Source: Chloroflexota bacterium (GTDB lineage: Bacteria; Chloroflexota; Anaerolineae; Aggregatilineales; Phototrophicaceae). Taken from it: a DNA stretch of 64,000 nucleotides. The stretch lies in NCBI GenBank assembly GCA_020161935.1, contig JAIUNI010000002.1, forward strand, positions 744,001 to 808,000. The letters run 5' to 3'. The notes below the pieces were generated by a model. That model saw only the letters and a program-made list of their open reading frames with translations, searched no databases and was not told the DNA's origin. A program made the translations under genes and the position numbers. This document shows positions 9,057-18,341 of this stretch, piece by piece (positions within the stretch are counted from its first letter, which is position 1; the number at the start of each line of letters is the position of its first letter).

Positions 9057-10337
9057 TTATTCCGGTTCCGTATTCTTCACGGACTGCGTTTTCTTCTTGG
9101 ATGGCTTTTTAGCGGACGGCATCTCTTCGCTGTCGTCCAAAAAGTAAATATACATACGAAGCTGCCCCAACCGCACCTCGTCGGCATTCTTCAGCGGGGT
9201 TAGCACTTTAGGCTTTAGCGGGTCGCCGTTCAGGTACGAGCCGTTGACGCTGCCCTGATCTTCTACCCAGAACTGCCCATCTTTGTGGTGCAGGATCATA
9301 TGAATGCGCGAGACACCCCAGTTCGCCGCGTCATAACGGGTGAGGTCGATATGCGACTTTAAGCCGCCGGTCGTCACCGCCCGCCCGAAGGATACCGGTT
9401 GGTTCGGCAGTACCGCAAGCACAATCGGCGTATCGCTGTGGCCTGCCACGAACAGTACGCAGGTATTGCGGCGCGTTTCCGGCTGAACGGCTTTCAACGG
9501 CGCGGTGCCGACCAGATGCTTGGTGTAGAGGTTCGACTTGCCGGTTTCGTGCTGCGAGATCAGCGAGGACATGACGTGCTGGAGTTCTTGGGCGCTGATG
9601 GGGCGTTCCAAAAAGACCTCAACCCCCGCTTTCATCGCTTCGGCACTTTCTGGCGACTTGGCAGCCGTACCAATGACGACCATCGGCGTGGTGTTCATCT
9701 TCACGTCACGGCGGATGTAGCGGCAGAATTCCAACCCGCTCATATCCGGCAGGATGGGGTTCACGATGATGGCGCTGGGGCGGTTCTGGTTGAAGGCGCG
9801 GATGGCTCCGACGACTTCGTGGGCGATCTTGGTGGTGTACCCCGCTTGCTCCAAGATGAGGGCGATGGCACTGGCGAATTCCTCGTCCTGCTCGACGATC
9901 AGCACCAACTGTCCTTTACCCAACTGAGTCTGATCGGTCAGCTGCAGGCTCGGCTGGCGATGCACCGTCCCACCGTAAGTTGGTGACAGCACAAAGGTCA
10001 CATCTAAACGCAGCAAACCCGCCATGATCTGATCGCCAGTAGACAAACGGTAGGCTTCATCGGCTTTGATGCGGTTGCCGTTGAGCTGTGTACCGTTGCC
10101 GCTGCCGAGGTCACGGATGAGCAAGCGGTCAGCATCCGGCTCAATGGCGAAGTGCAGACGAGAAACACCCATCAACTCGGCGCTGTAGGGGGTCAAATCG
10201 ACATCGGGGCGTTTGTCGGTATCACCCGCCACGACGCGGCCTACGTTCATCTTATTTTCGACGCGCAAACGGAGCGGCGCTTTCCACAACGGGTTCGAAA
10301 GCTCGATAATCCATAAATCGAGTGGTGCAACAGTCAT
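9057..10337 (-). CDS. FHA - receiver-like - FHA three-domain protein
   Basis: The 426-aa protein has an FHA domain at about residues 25-100 (SRLHF, GSGNGTQLNG), a response-regulator receiver fold at about 145-265, an FHA domain at about 310-390 (SRIHM, GSVNGSYLNG), and a Lys-rich tail. In the receiver the phospho-acceptor position reads VNPILPDMSG, with Asn where Asp is expected, and the conserved Lys is Arg (LERPIS); the Thr of VVIGTAA remains. It is therefore probably a pseudo-receiver used for binding rather than phosphotransfer. It heads the minus-strand gene run that continues to the SMR gene. Confidence 0.88.
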   Translation of the reverse strand: MTVAPLDLWIIELSNPLWKAPLRLRVENKMNVGRVVAGDTDKRPDVDLTPYSAELMGVSRLHFAIEPDADRLLIRDLGSGNGTQLNGNRIKADEAYRLSTGDQIMAGLLRLDVTFVLSPTYGGTVHRQPSLQLTDQTQLGKGQLVLIVEQDEEFASAIALILEQAGYTTKIAHEVVGAIRAFNQNRPSAIIVNPILPDMSGLEFCRYIRRDVKMNTTPMVVIGTAAKSPESAEAMKAGVEVFLERPISAQELQHVMSSLISQHETGKSNLYTKHLVGTAPLKAVQPETRRNTCVLFVAGHSDTPIVLAVLPNQPVSFGRAVTTGGLKSHIDLTRYDAANWGVSRIHMILHHKDGQFWVEDQGSVNGSYLNGDPLKPKVLTPLKNADEVRLGQLRMYIYFLDDSEEMPSAKKPSKKKTQSVKNTEPE

Positions 10338-10614
10338 ATTGGCATCCTGCTCATGATAAGGCAGCGATTAAAAATTTACTCTTTACAGGTGGATGTAACC
10401 CTGCCACGTTATCCGCCCGATGACGGAGAGACAATCCATACTATGCAGCAGGTCATTGATGACACCCTTCACTATTATTGTACTGTAAAGGCGCAGGTGG
10501 CGAAACGTAGGACGCATTTTCAGTCCAATCAACCTCAATTGCGCGTGTTCATAATCAGTAGTAAGATTTGGGCAAATAAAGTAATGCCCTCTATTTATGA
10601 CAGGACGATGTGCG
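10338..10614. other. Intergenic region without a gene
   Basis: This stretch separates the divergent FHA/receiver and LysM genes and must hold both promoters. Reading frames cross it on both strands, but none has a family resemblance. I see no clear hairpin or repeat. Confidence 0.5.
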
Positions 10615-11487
10615 ATGACCACAATACGACCATCTGTTTTCAAACGATTTTCAATGTTGATACTGTTGGCGTTGGTCATCAGTATGCTCGTGCCAGCCTT
10701 CGGTGTCGCGGCGCAAGCCGGTTCGCTGGCGGCGGTGAACACCGGTCGTTTGAACGTGCGTACCGGCCCCGGCATCCAGTTCAAGGACATCACCAGCATT
10801 CCTTATAATACCGAGGTCGTGCTGATTGGCCGCGCACCGACCGGCGTGTGGGTACAAATCCAACTCGCGAACGGGCAGCAAGGCTGGGTGAATTCGACCC
10901 TGCTGCGTACGTACGCCGACCTAAAACTACTGCCAATCACCTACACCGAAACCACACCGCCCCCGACCACCAACGTCCCACCGCCGAACTCACCACCGGG
11001 GACGAGCGTGTATATCGTGCGGGCGGGTGATGACCTCAAGACGATTGCGGCGCGTTATGGAACCACGTGGCAAATTCTGGCGGCAATTAACAACCTGCCG
11101 AACGCGAACGTCATTTACGTGGGGCAGCGGTTAATCATCGGTTACAGCGCACCGGTTCCGCAGCAGCCCACACCCCAGCAGCCCGCGCCCAGCCAACCGG
11201 GTGTCCATATTGTGCAGGCGGGTGAAACCCTGCGGACGATTGGAACCCGATACGGTGTCGCGCCGGAATTGATCGCGGCGGCGAACGGCATCACCAACGT
11301 GAACGTGATTTACGCCGGACAGCGCCTCGTGATCCCGCGCGCTCCCCGTTACTACACGGTACAGGCAGGGGACACCTTGGCGAACATCGCTACCCGCTAC
11401 GGCGTGACTATTCAGGCGCTGGTGACGGCGAACAACATCACCAACATCAATTTGGTGAAGGTCGGGCAGCGGTTGTTGATCCCGTGA
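10615..11487 (+). CDS. Secreted SH3b - triple LysM protein
   Basis: The 290-aa protein begins with a signal peptide, has one SH3b domain at about residues 38-100 (RLNVRTGPG), a Pro/Thr linker, and three LysM repeats at about 133-176, 197-239 and 246-290 (YIVRAGDDL, HIVQAGETL, YTVQAGDTL, each ending GQRLII/GQRLVIP-like). LysM domains bind N-acetylglucosamine glycans, so it probably attaches to peptidoglycan; no catalytic domain is present. I choose the ATG at 10615 because AGGAC lies eight bases upstream; an ATG at 10597 would sit on that ribosome site. A strong terminator follows. Confidence 0.9.
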   Translation: MTTIRPSVFKRFSMLILLALVISMLVPAFGVAAQAGSLAAVNTGRLNVRTGPGIQFKDITSIPYNTEVVLIGRAPTGVWVQIQLANGQQGWVNSTLLRTYADLKLLPITYTETTPPPTTNVPPPNSPPGTSVYIVRAGDDLKTIAARYGTTWQILAAINNLPNANVIYVGQRLIIGYSAPVPQQPTPQQPAPSQPGVHIVQAGETLRTIGTRYGVAPELIAAANGITNVNVIYAGQRLVIPRAPRYYTVQAGDTLANIATRYGVTIQALVTANNITNINLVKVGQRLLIP

Positions 11488-11510
11488 TCCGGTGATAAAT
11501 GAACGATCAA

Positions 11511-11537
11511 AAGGGCTGCCCGTGGCAGCCCTTTTTT
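11511..11537 (+). terminator. Rho-independent terminator of the LysM gene
   Basis: A perfect 10-bp stem AAGGGCTGCC/GGCAGCCCTT with a CGT loop is followed by a T run. It begins 23 bp after the LysM stop codon. Confidence 0.92.
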
Positions 11538-11593
11538 GTTGTCCCTTTTAATGCACAAATTGCAAAATATGCAAAAATTCCGCTGAATTGACT

Positions 11594-11741
11594 GGCGATT
11601 CGCTCCCGTGCATCCGCCGAAGGGTCATTTTGTGGTGGCGGGAAGCCCGGCTGCAACCGCTGAAATGTCACAACTCCGGCGGCACAGAGGGAGTAACCCG
11701 CCGCTGTGTCACATTCGGCGGGAATGAGGGAGCGAACCGCC
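11594..11741. repeat. Cluster of three related repeat units, two direct and one inverted
   Basis: A unit of about 35-38 bp, read as TGTCAC..CGGCGG..GAGGGAG..CCGCCG, occurs at about 11667-11704 and 11707-11741. A third copy lies in inverted orientation at 11594-11627. Each unit can form its own CGGCGG/CCGCCG hairpin. It lies in a 580-bp gap between the LysM terminator and the convergent PLC-like gene. Short reading frames over it look non-coding. Confidence 0.65.
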
Positions 11742-11815
11742 GAAACTGCAAAAGCCCAAACGCCATAACAAAACGCAAAGGCGCAAGGAAGCAAAGACGC
11801 AAAGGCAAATACAGA

Positions 11816-11968
<153 letters not shown>

Positions 11969-12066
11969 AGAAGACCGAGATAAGACAAAGCCATTATAGC
12001 ACAAAAGTTCTCCGCGATGGTTTGAAGATTCAAACTTTCACCCCCCAAGTTATAGGGATAGCTTAT

Positions 12067-12822
12067 TTACAAATCACCCAGCGGCGGCTCGTAGGGGAGA
12101 AGGCTATCGGCTGGTAACAGGCTCAGTGCCGAATGAACATCTGCTGGAATTTGAGTCTGGAGCTGCACAAGGATGTTATAGGTGAGTGTGATGCTGTCCG
12201 CCACGTAACGGGACATCATCGCCGCATTCAGATGCACATAGGGGTGGTCAATATCGCGCTGCGGGCTGGGTGTGCTGTAAAAACCGCGAATATCGTCGAG
12301 CGAATGGGTGAGGGACTCATAGGGGATAAAATCGAGATACGGCGGTGGGTTCGGCACCGGCACAAAGACGCGCCAAAAGATGCAGTCGGGATGATCGCGC
12401 AAGTAGCAAAAGTCAAGGTGATACCAATCGCGTTTAATTATCCCTATCCACTCGCTTTTCGCATCCGTTTCGAGTTCGGGGTAAAGGTGTTTGTAGGGGG
12501 GGGTAAAGCGCCGTGACCACAAATTATCACACACCAGATGAGCAAAATAGCCGAGCCGGAAGCTGTAATCGGCGCGGTTTTCGTCCGGCGTGTAGGCGGC
12601 CACATAACCCCGATAAAATGTGAGGTCGTGAATCTGATCCTCGTCTTCACCACGCCGCAGGAAATGGGTAATCTCTTTGGGTGGGTCGAAGGCTGTCCAA
12701 TCCGCGTTCGGCTTGCCGGAATCCGGCGCAAGGTTGCCGTACATAAAAGCGGTTTCATCCAAATGGGGCATCAGCGCCAGCAAACCTTCCGCTACCCGCA
12801 AATGAGCGATCCATGTTGCCAT
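12067..12822 (-). CDS. Zinc-dependent phospholipase C-like hydrolase
   Basis: The 251-aa protein resembles the zinc-dependent phospholipase C / S1-P1 nuclease-like fold by its spaced metal ligands: WIAHLR near the N-terminus, GNLAPDSG, EITHFLRRG, and YFAHLVCDN in the middle. There is no signal peptide, so it is probably cytoplasmic, unlike secreted PLCs. The substrate is unknown. It is convergent with the LysM gene across the repeat-rich gap. Assignment rests on motif order only. Confidence 0.65.
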   Translation of the reverse strand: MATWIAHLRVAEGLLALMPHLDETAFMYGNLAPDSGKPNADWTAFDPPKEITHFLRRGEDEDQIHDLTFYRGYVAAYTPDENRADYSFRLGYFAHLVCDNLWSRRFTPPYKHLYPELETDAKSEWIGIIKRDWYHLDFCYLRDHPDCIFWRVFVPVPNPPPYLDFIPYESLTHSLDDIRGFYSTPSPQRDIDHPYVHLNAAMMSRYVADSITLTYNILVQLQTQIPADVHSALSLLPADSLLPYEPPLGDL

Positions 12823-12945
12823 CTCTCACCTTCTTTCGTTGTCGCCCCATATTTTAAGCCTTATAACGCATGTGAAAAGCCAGCGAGCGCAGATCATTGA
12901 GTAAGCGTGGGGCGGGGATTGTCTTGGCAGCGGCGTACCAGCACT

Positions 12946-13707
12946 TCACCCGCCATTCGCGCGTTCGAAATCGGTGGTGTATTCCGGCGACAGTGTGCCG
13001 AACAACCGATCCCAAATGACCGTATAAAAGCCGAAGTTGTGGGCTTTATCGTGGTGATGCCCGGCGTGGAAGGTGCTGGTCGAAATCGTGCGGATGACCG
13101 GCAGCTTGAGCCACGCTTCCGGCGCAGGCTCCACCCCCAGATGCCCCACCAAGCCGAAGATCAGGTTGAACGCCAGATAGATAACAATCGCCACTTGCGA
13201 AGCGTGTGACAGCCAAATGACCACGATCAGCAGCGCACCGAAGCCCAGCACTTCAAATGGGTTCAGCACGAACAGCGTGAGCGGGCGCGGGTTCTCGTAG
13301 AGGTGGTGCGTCAGGTGGATGATCGGGTACAGTAGCGGGTGGTGCGCCATGCGGTGAAACACGTACATGCCAAAGTCCATCAGCGCGATCAAAACTAATA
13401 CGTCAACCGTCGTCGCCAGCAGCCCGCCGTCTGGCCTAAGCTGGATGATCTCCGCCCGCCACAGGACAATTCCCACAATCGCCACCAGTGTGTTCAGCAG
13501 GACACAAACGACCGCCAGCGTGATTTCCTGTCGGCTGATTGGCTCCGGCGCAGGCGAGTTCGGCTTGTCGTGGTAGCGGCGCACCAGTGCTTCGCCCGCC
13601 AGCAGCGCCAACGCGAACATCACGACGTTACCCAGCAGCGACCACAGGGCGGCTTGCTCCAGCGGCATGGTGTATAAGGCGGTGAAGAAGCTATTCAGGG
13701 GATTCAT
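12946..13707 (-). CDS. Fatty acid hydroxylase / sterol desaturase family protein
   Basis: This 253-aa membrane protein carries the His clusters of the di-iron fatty acid hydroxylase superfamily: HRMAHHP, HLTHHLYENP and HAGHHHDKAHNFG. Hydrophobic stretches separate them, and the iron site faces the cytoplasm in known members. Likely reactions are hydroxylation or desaturation of a lipid; sterol, carotenoid and fatty acid substrates cannot be told apart. The ATG at 13707 is chosen because GGAGG lies just upstream; a longer frame reaching 13833 lacks such a site. Confidence 0.88.
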   Translation of the reverse strand: MNPLNSFFTALYTMPLEQAALWSLLGNVVMFALALLAGEALVRRYHDKPNSPAPEPISRQEITLAVVCVLLNTLVAIVGIVLWRAEIIQLRPDGGLLATTVDVLVLIALMDFGMYVFHRMAHHPLLYPIIHLTHHLYENPRPLTLFVLNPFEVLGFGALLIVVIWLSHASQVAIVIYLAFNLIFGLVGHLGVEPAPEAWLKLPVIRTISTSTFHAGHHHDKAHNFGFYTVIWDRLFGTLSPEYTTDFERANGG

Positions 13708-13885
13708 CTTGCCCTCCGGCAGCACAAAACACCGTTTAACAGGAACGGCAAATGAGGCAAGTTGATACGCACAGTATAGCACGGAATTATTCTCACCGCG
13801 CAGTCGTAGGCCGCGCGTAGGCTGCCCGTCCAACCGATTCCCTGCGTTCGGCGTTTAGTAGAGATAACAACAGAAACAGGGGGAT

Positions 13886-14386
13886 ATGGTGAGTAAATTA
13901 TTGGCTTTCGGATTATTGATCTTGGCCGCTGCGTTAAGCGCTTGCAACCTGTCGATGTCCGCCAAAGCGGGTGAATTGGCGCTGAACCCGACTGAGGTGA
14001 ATGCCGAAGCGACAGTCGATGTCACGCCGACAACCCCTCACCCGACACGCACCCCCATTTTCCCGCTGTCGCCCACGATCACCATTTTAACCGCCGCCTC
14101 TGGTTCAAACGCGCTGGTGGGCACCCTCGCCCCGCCGCCTATCCTCCCGCCACCGGAAGGGATTTGCTCGGTTCGCGCGACCGGCGATTACGACGTGAAC
14201 GTGCGTCAGGGCGCGGGTACGGATTTCGACGTGGTTGGGCTGCTGCCCGCCAATTCCTACTTAACCGCCTTGAAGCGCGGCGCGGACGGTTGGTTGCAAG
14301 TTCAACTCAGCGCGGGGTTAACTGGCTGGGTATCGCCGAAGGTCGTCACGCTGTATGGCCCTTGTGACGCGCTGCCAGCGGTATAA
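13886..14386 (+). CDS. SH3b-domain lipoprotein
   Basis: The 166-aa protein has a type II signal peptide with lipobox LSAC at about residues 17-20, a Thr/Pro-rich linker and one SH3b domain at about residues 98-155 (VNVRQGAGTDFDVVG, then GLTGWVSPKVV). It should be anchored to the outer face of the cytoplasmic membrane, where SH3b domains often bind cell-wall peptides. The ribosome site AGGGGGAT lies directly before the ATG. It lies upstream of the transmembrane Ser/Thr kinase, which also carries an SH3b domain. Confidence 0.85.
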   Translation: MVSKLLAFGLLILAAALSACNLSMSAKAGELALNPTEVNAEATVDVTPTTPHPTRTPIFPLSPTITILTAASGSNALVGTLAPPPILPPPEGICSVRATGDYDVNVRQGAGTDFDVVGLLPANSYLTALKRGADGWLQVQLSAGLTGWVSPKVVTLYGPCDALPAV

Positions 14387-14555
14387 GCCTCATTATGTGA
14401 ACGATATAGTATCCCCATAATAATCAGTCGCTCAAGAGTGTTAATAATTGGTTTGCGTTTGGCAAGACCGATTCCCGTATCTCCCTCAAACTGACATGCG
14501 GCGCTAAGGTGGATGTGCTACACTATTTGCACTATTTTGCCAGCTCAGGTGTTTA

Positions 14556-17500
14556 ATGATCGGTACGCGCATCGGCCCGTATGAAATCGTAGAAGAAATC
14601 GGCAAGGGCGGGATGGCAACGGTTTTCCGCGCCTACCAGCCGAACCTTGACCGGGATGTTGCCATCAAAGTGATTCATCGGGCAATCGCGCTGGATTCGG
14701 TGAGCATGGAGCGTTTCCAGCGCGAGGCGCGGTTGCTCACCCGTTTGGTTCACCCGCACCTGCTCCCCATTTACGACTACGACGCGGCGCACGACCCGCC
14801 GTATATCGTCATGCGCTACCTCGACAGCGGCACGCTCAAAGATGTGATGGATCAGGGCAAACTGCCGCATGAAGAAATCATTTACATGCTGCGGCAGGTG
14901 GCCTCGGCGTTGGATTATGCCCACCGTAACAACGTCATTCACCGCGATATTAAGCCCAGCAACGTCATGCTGGATGCGGACGGTAACGCCTTCCTGACCG
15001 ACTTCGGTATCGCCCGCACGATTGAGTCCGGGCAGGACATGACCCAGAGTGGTTACGCGCTGGGTACGCCGGTGTATATGTCACCTGAACAGGGAATGGG
15101 TGTCGAAAAGCTCAACAGCCGCGCCGATATTTACTCCCTCGGCATTATGACCTTTCAGATGCTCACGGGCGAACTGCCATACACCGGCGAAACGCCCCTC
15201 GCCATCATCTTTAAGCACATCAGCGACCCGATACCGGACATTACGCAGGTTGACACCAACCTGACACCCGCCGTCAACAGCATCATGTCGAAGGCGATAG
15301 CAAAAGAGCCGGAAAACCGCTACGAGAACGCGACCGAGTTTGTCGAGGATTTGGCGAAGGCGCTCAACGTCTCCCGCGTCGGCAAGCCGCTCTCGCTGCA
15401 AAAGGCCGCTCAAGCCAACATCGACCAAGCTGCCGCCAAGCGCCGCCAGCAGCAGGCTCGCATCGACGCGACCATGATGGGCTTTGAACTCAGCCGTTCC
15501 GCGCTGCCACGCCCGCCCCAGATGCCACCCACCCAATCACTGCCGGATATTCCGACGGTCATCACCAACACCCAGCAGCCCGCAGCCGTGGTTGGGTCAG
15601 CACCCTTTCAAAAAGCCTCGTCGCGCTGGGCGTGGATCGTGGGTATCGTCACGGTCATCGGCATTCTCGGCGTGGTGTTCATCGCCCTGAACTATAATCA
15701 ACTGCCGGTCGTCACGCTCACCGCGACGCTGGAAGCCGCCCTTGCCGCCACCGAAACCAGCGCCAGCACCAACACGCGCACCGCTGTACCACCGAGCGCC
15801 ACCCGTACGCCGACCGTCACGGCAACCGAGACAGAGCCACCTACGGCGACGGAAACCAGCACGCCGACTTTTACCCCCAGCAGCACCTTTACCGATACGC
15901 CGACCACCACACCCAGTTCCACGCCGACCCTCGCCACACCGGAAGCACAGGCACAGCGGGCGACCATCATTCGCTCCGGGCCGGGGTCACAGTACCCGAA
16001 GGTTGCTGATGTCACGCCCGATATGCGGCTGATCGTGATCGGCGCGAGCGAGGACGGTGCGTGGTTCCAAGTGCTGCTCGAAGATGGCAACATCGGCTGG
16101 CTGGCTTATAACCCCGTGACGGTCAACTTCGAGGGCGATATTCAGGCCGTGCCGCTGGTACTTGCCCCCACCGATACGCCAACCTATACCCCGACCGCGA
16201 CCGATACGCCGACTTTCACACCCACGCCCACGCGCACCGATACACCCACCGCGACGTTTACCGCGACTGTGACGGAAACGCCGCAGCCGACCGCGACCGA
16301 CTTCGCCACCGCCGCGCCGACCGAAACACCGACTCTGCTGCCCTCCCCGACACCGATTCCACCGGGGCGGCTGCCGTTTGTCGCCGATTTTGAGGTCAAC
16401 AACAGCCTCAGTGGCTGGGATTACGACCCCGCCATCTGGCAGGTGGTGAACGAAGGCGGCGAAGGCATCCTGATCGGGCAAGGCAAACTCGAACAGCCGT
16501 TGGTGGTGCTGGGGCGTGAGCAGCCCGAATGGCAGTCCGCCGTTTCCGGCAATCTGGTCATCAGCTTCAGCGTCAACCTCGACAACCAGAGCGGCGGGGC
16601 GCGGATCATCTTCCGCTGCGCCAACCTCAACGGCTGCCGTGATGGCTACATGGTGCTGGAGATGCTGCCGGGGTTGATGATCTTGCGGCGGAATGGGCCA
16701 GACGCGACTATCTTCCAGCGGGATACCGAACGTCCGCTGCGCCAAGTCTCCGCGCCGATTGAAGCCCAGCAGTGGTACGACCTGCGGATTTGGGTCGAGG
16801 GCAGCCGTACGCTGATCTACCTCGACCGCCAGTTGGTGATGTCGGTGGAAGATTTGATCACGCCGCAGTTGGGCGCGGGTGCGGTCATCCTACAAACCAA
16901 CAGCGCCTTCCGTGCCGTGCGCTTCGATAACGTCATCATCCAGCGACCGGAAGCCGCCAGCGAACACTTCCAAGCATCAGGGTTGCCCCAAACGTGGCAG
17001 ACGACTAACGTCACCAACACCTCAATCGGGCGCGAGGAAAGCGGCAACCAATATCTAAAGATGGAAGATGCCGTCACCGTGAAACCCGCTATCCTGCCCA
17101 TCCGCGATCTGGCGCTCACTTGCCGCGTGTGGATCGAACAGGGCGGCTACCAACTCACCATCCGGCAGGGGGTCAGCGGCAGCCTGCGCTTCACCTTCGA
17201 CGCGGGCAACATGACCATCGACCATCTCGACGCGGCGGGCAACATCCTGTTCAACCGCGTCGTCAACAACTTTTACAACCGCAACCGCTGGGAAGATGTC
17301 AATATCTCCTTCATCGGCGACAGCTTGGAAGTCTACCGTGATGGGGTCAGCCGCTTTGAAGGCGTGATTAGCGGCTCACCCGCCAGCGGCGGCATGGCCT
17401 TCGACACCCGCGAAGGTGACATCCTGCGCGTGGATGACTGCCTGATTACCGAAACCGCCGCCAGCAGCAACGCCAGTGCGCGCTTCGCCCTTGAGCTTCA

Positions 17501-18173
17501 GCGGCAGGTATTCGACCGCATCTTCCGCGAACTCCGCAGCGACATTAGCGATGCCTTCGACGACAAGTTCCGCACGGATGTGTACTGGGTCAGCGGTTTG
17601 GGTGCGGTCGGCGAATTCGTGACGGATATGTCGGTCGTGGATCACCGCCAGTTCTTACGTATCACCCACGACAATCGCCCCGTTTTCCGCCTCATTCGCG
17701 ATGACCTCGGCGTAGAGCTGTTCGGCGATGGCGAGGACACCCGCAACTTCAGCGACAGCAGCGACTTCCTGACGAGCGTCGCTATCCGTCTGCCACAGTC
17801 GGTCGGTACGGCGTGGTTCTACGCCCGTGCCACCCCCAGCCTCGGCGGGGCGGAACTCAACGGCTACCGGCTTGGCTTACGGCGCGAGGCCGACGGCAGC
17901 ATCACCACCATCGTGCGCTATCAGGATGGCAACCGCAACGAAACCTACTACGAAGGCGCAGTCCCCGGCGAAGATGACGGGCTGCCCGAATGGGTGAACC
18001 TGACGATCATCACCTACAAGCAGCGGGTGGCGTTCTTCGTCGAGGGGCATTTCATCGTGGCGATTGATGACGCGCTGACGTTGGGCGGGACGGTCGGACT
18101 CGGCGTGGATAACGGCGCGACGGCTGACTTCGACAATCTGATTATCCGCGACACCACACCGCACGATGACTGA
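14556..18173 (+). CDS. Transmembrane Ser/Thr protein kinase with SH3b and large extracellular beta-rich region
   Basis: The 1205-aa protein has an N-terminal kinase domain (about 1-270) with every catalytic motif: GKGGMATVF, VAIKVIH, HRDIKPSN, DFGIA and GTPVYMSPEQ. A Gln/Ala/Pro-rich juxtamembrane stretch leads to one membrane helix at about 356-378. Outside are a Thr/Pro-rich linker, an SH3b domain (about 466-530), a second Thr/Pro-rich linker, and about 600 residues that look like three concanavalin/LamG-like modules starting near 608, 810 and 1020. PASTA repeats are absent. It probably senses a wall or glycan ligand and phosphorylates cytoplasmic targets; nearby FHA proteins are candidate readers. 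Confidence 0.93.
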   Translation: MIGTRIGPYEIVEEIGKGGMATVFRAYQPNLDRDVAIKVIHRAIALDSVSMERFQREARLLTRLVHPHLLPIYDYDAAHDPPYIVMRYLDSGTLKDVMDQGKLPHEEIIYMLRQVASALDYAHRNNVIHRDIKPSNVMLDADGNAFLTDFGIARTIESGQDMTQSGYALGTPVYMSPEQGMGVEKLNSRADIYSLGIMTFQMLTGELPYTGETPLAIIFKHISDPIPDITQVDTNLTPAVNSIMSKAIAKEPENRYENATEFVEDLAKALNVSRVGKPLSLQKAAQANIDQAAAKRRQQQARIDATMMGFELSRSALPRPPQMPPTQSLPDIPTVITNTQQPAAVVGSAPFQKASSRWAWIVGIVTVIGILGVVFIALNYNQLPVVTLTATLEAALAATETSASTNTRTAVPPSATRTPTVTATETEPPTATETSTPTFTPSSTFTDTPTTTPSSTPTLATPEAQAQRATIIRSGPGSQYPKVADVTPDMRLIVIGASEDGAWFQVLLEDGNIGWLAYNPVTVNFEGDIQAVPLVLAPTDTPTYTPTATDTPTFTPTPTRTDTPTATFTATVTETPQPTATDFATAAPTETPTLLPSPTPIPPGRLPFVADFEVNNSLSGWDYDPAIWQVVNEGGEGILIGQGKLEQPLVVLGREQPEWQSAVSGNLVISFSVNLDNQSGGARIIFRCANLNGCRDGYMVLEMLPGLMILRRNGPDATIFQRDTERPLRQVSAPIEAQQWYDLRIWVEGSRTLIYLDRQLVMSVEDLITPQLGAGAVILQTNSAFRAVRFDNVIIQRPEAASEHFQASGLPQTWQTTNVTNTSIGREESGNQYLKMEDAVTVKPAILPIRDLALTCRVWIEQGGYQLTIRQGVSGSLRFTFDAGNMTIDHLDAAGNILFNRVVNNFYNRNRWEDVNISFIGDSLEVYRDGVSRFEGVISGSPASGGMAFDTREGDILRVDDCLITETAASSNASARFALELQRQVFDRIFRELRSDISDAFDDKFRTDVYWVSGLGAVGEFVTDMSVVDHRQFLRITHDNRPVFRLIRDDLGVELFGDGEDTRNFSDSSDFLTSVAIRLPQSVGTAWFYARATPSLGGAELNGYRLGLRREADGSITTIVRYQDGNRNETYYEGAVPGEDDGLPEWVNLTIITYKQRVAFFVEGHFIVAIDDALTLGGTVGLGVDNGATADFDNLIIRDTTPHDD

Positions 18174-18341
18174 TACCATTCAAGATGAATGACCTGTATT
18201 CTTGTAGGGGAGGGTCTGTGACCTTCCCGTTTTCTCTATAACAGAGCAGCGATCTACCACAAAAGTAAATATTTCCTAAACGGAAGTAATGTAGCGTATG
18301 TCGCTCACGTCTGGAGTCTATACTGAAAGGACTCTCTAATC
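18174..18341. other. Intergenic region with a degenerate TGTAGGGG palindrome
   Basis: An imperfect hairpin beginning TGTAGGGGAGGG at 18203 and ending ACCTTCCC resembles the dispersed TGTAGGG palindromes found elsewhere in the window. The ribosome site GAAAGGA for the next gene lies at the right edge. Confidence 0.4.

Noticed and set aside
10353..10808. Open frames between the FHA/receiver and LysM genes
   Set aside because: They overlap the LysM leader in another frame or its promoter region and show no protein features.
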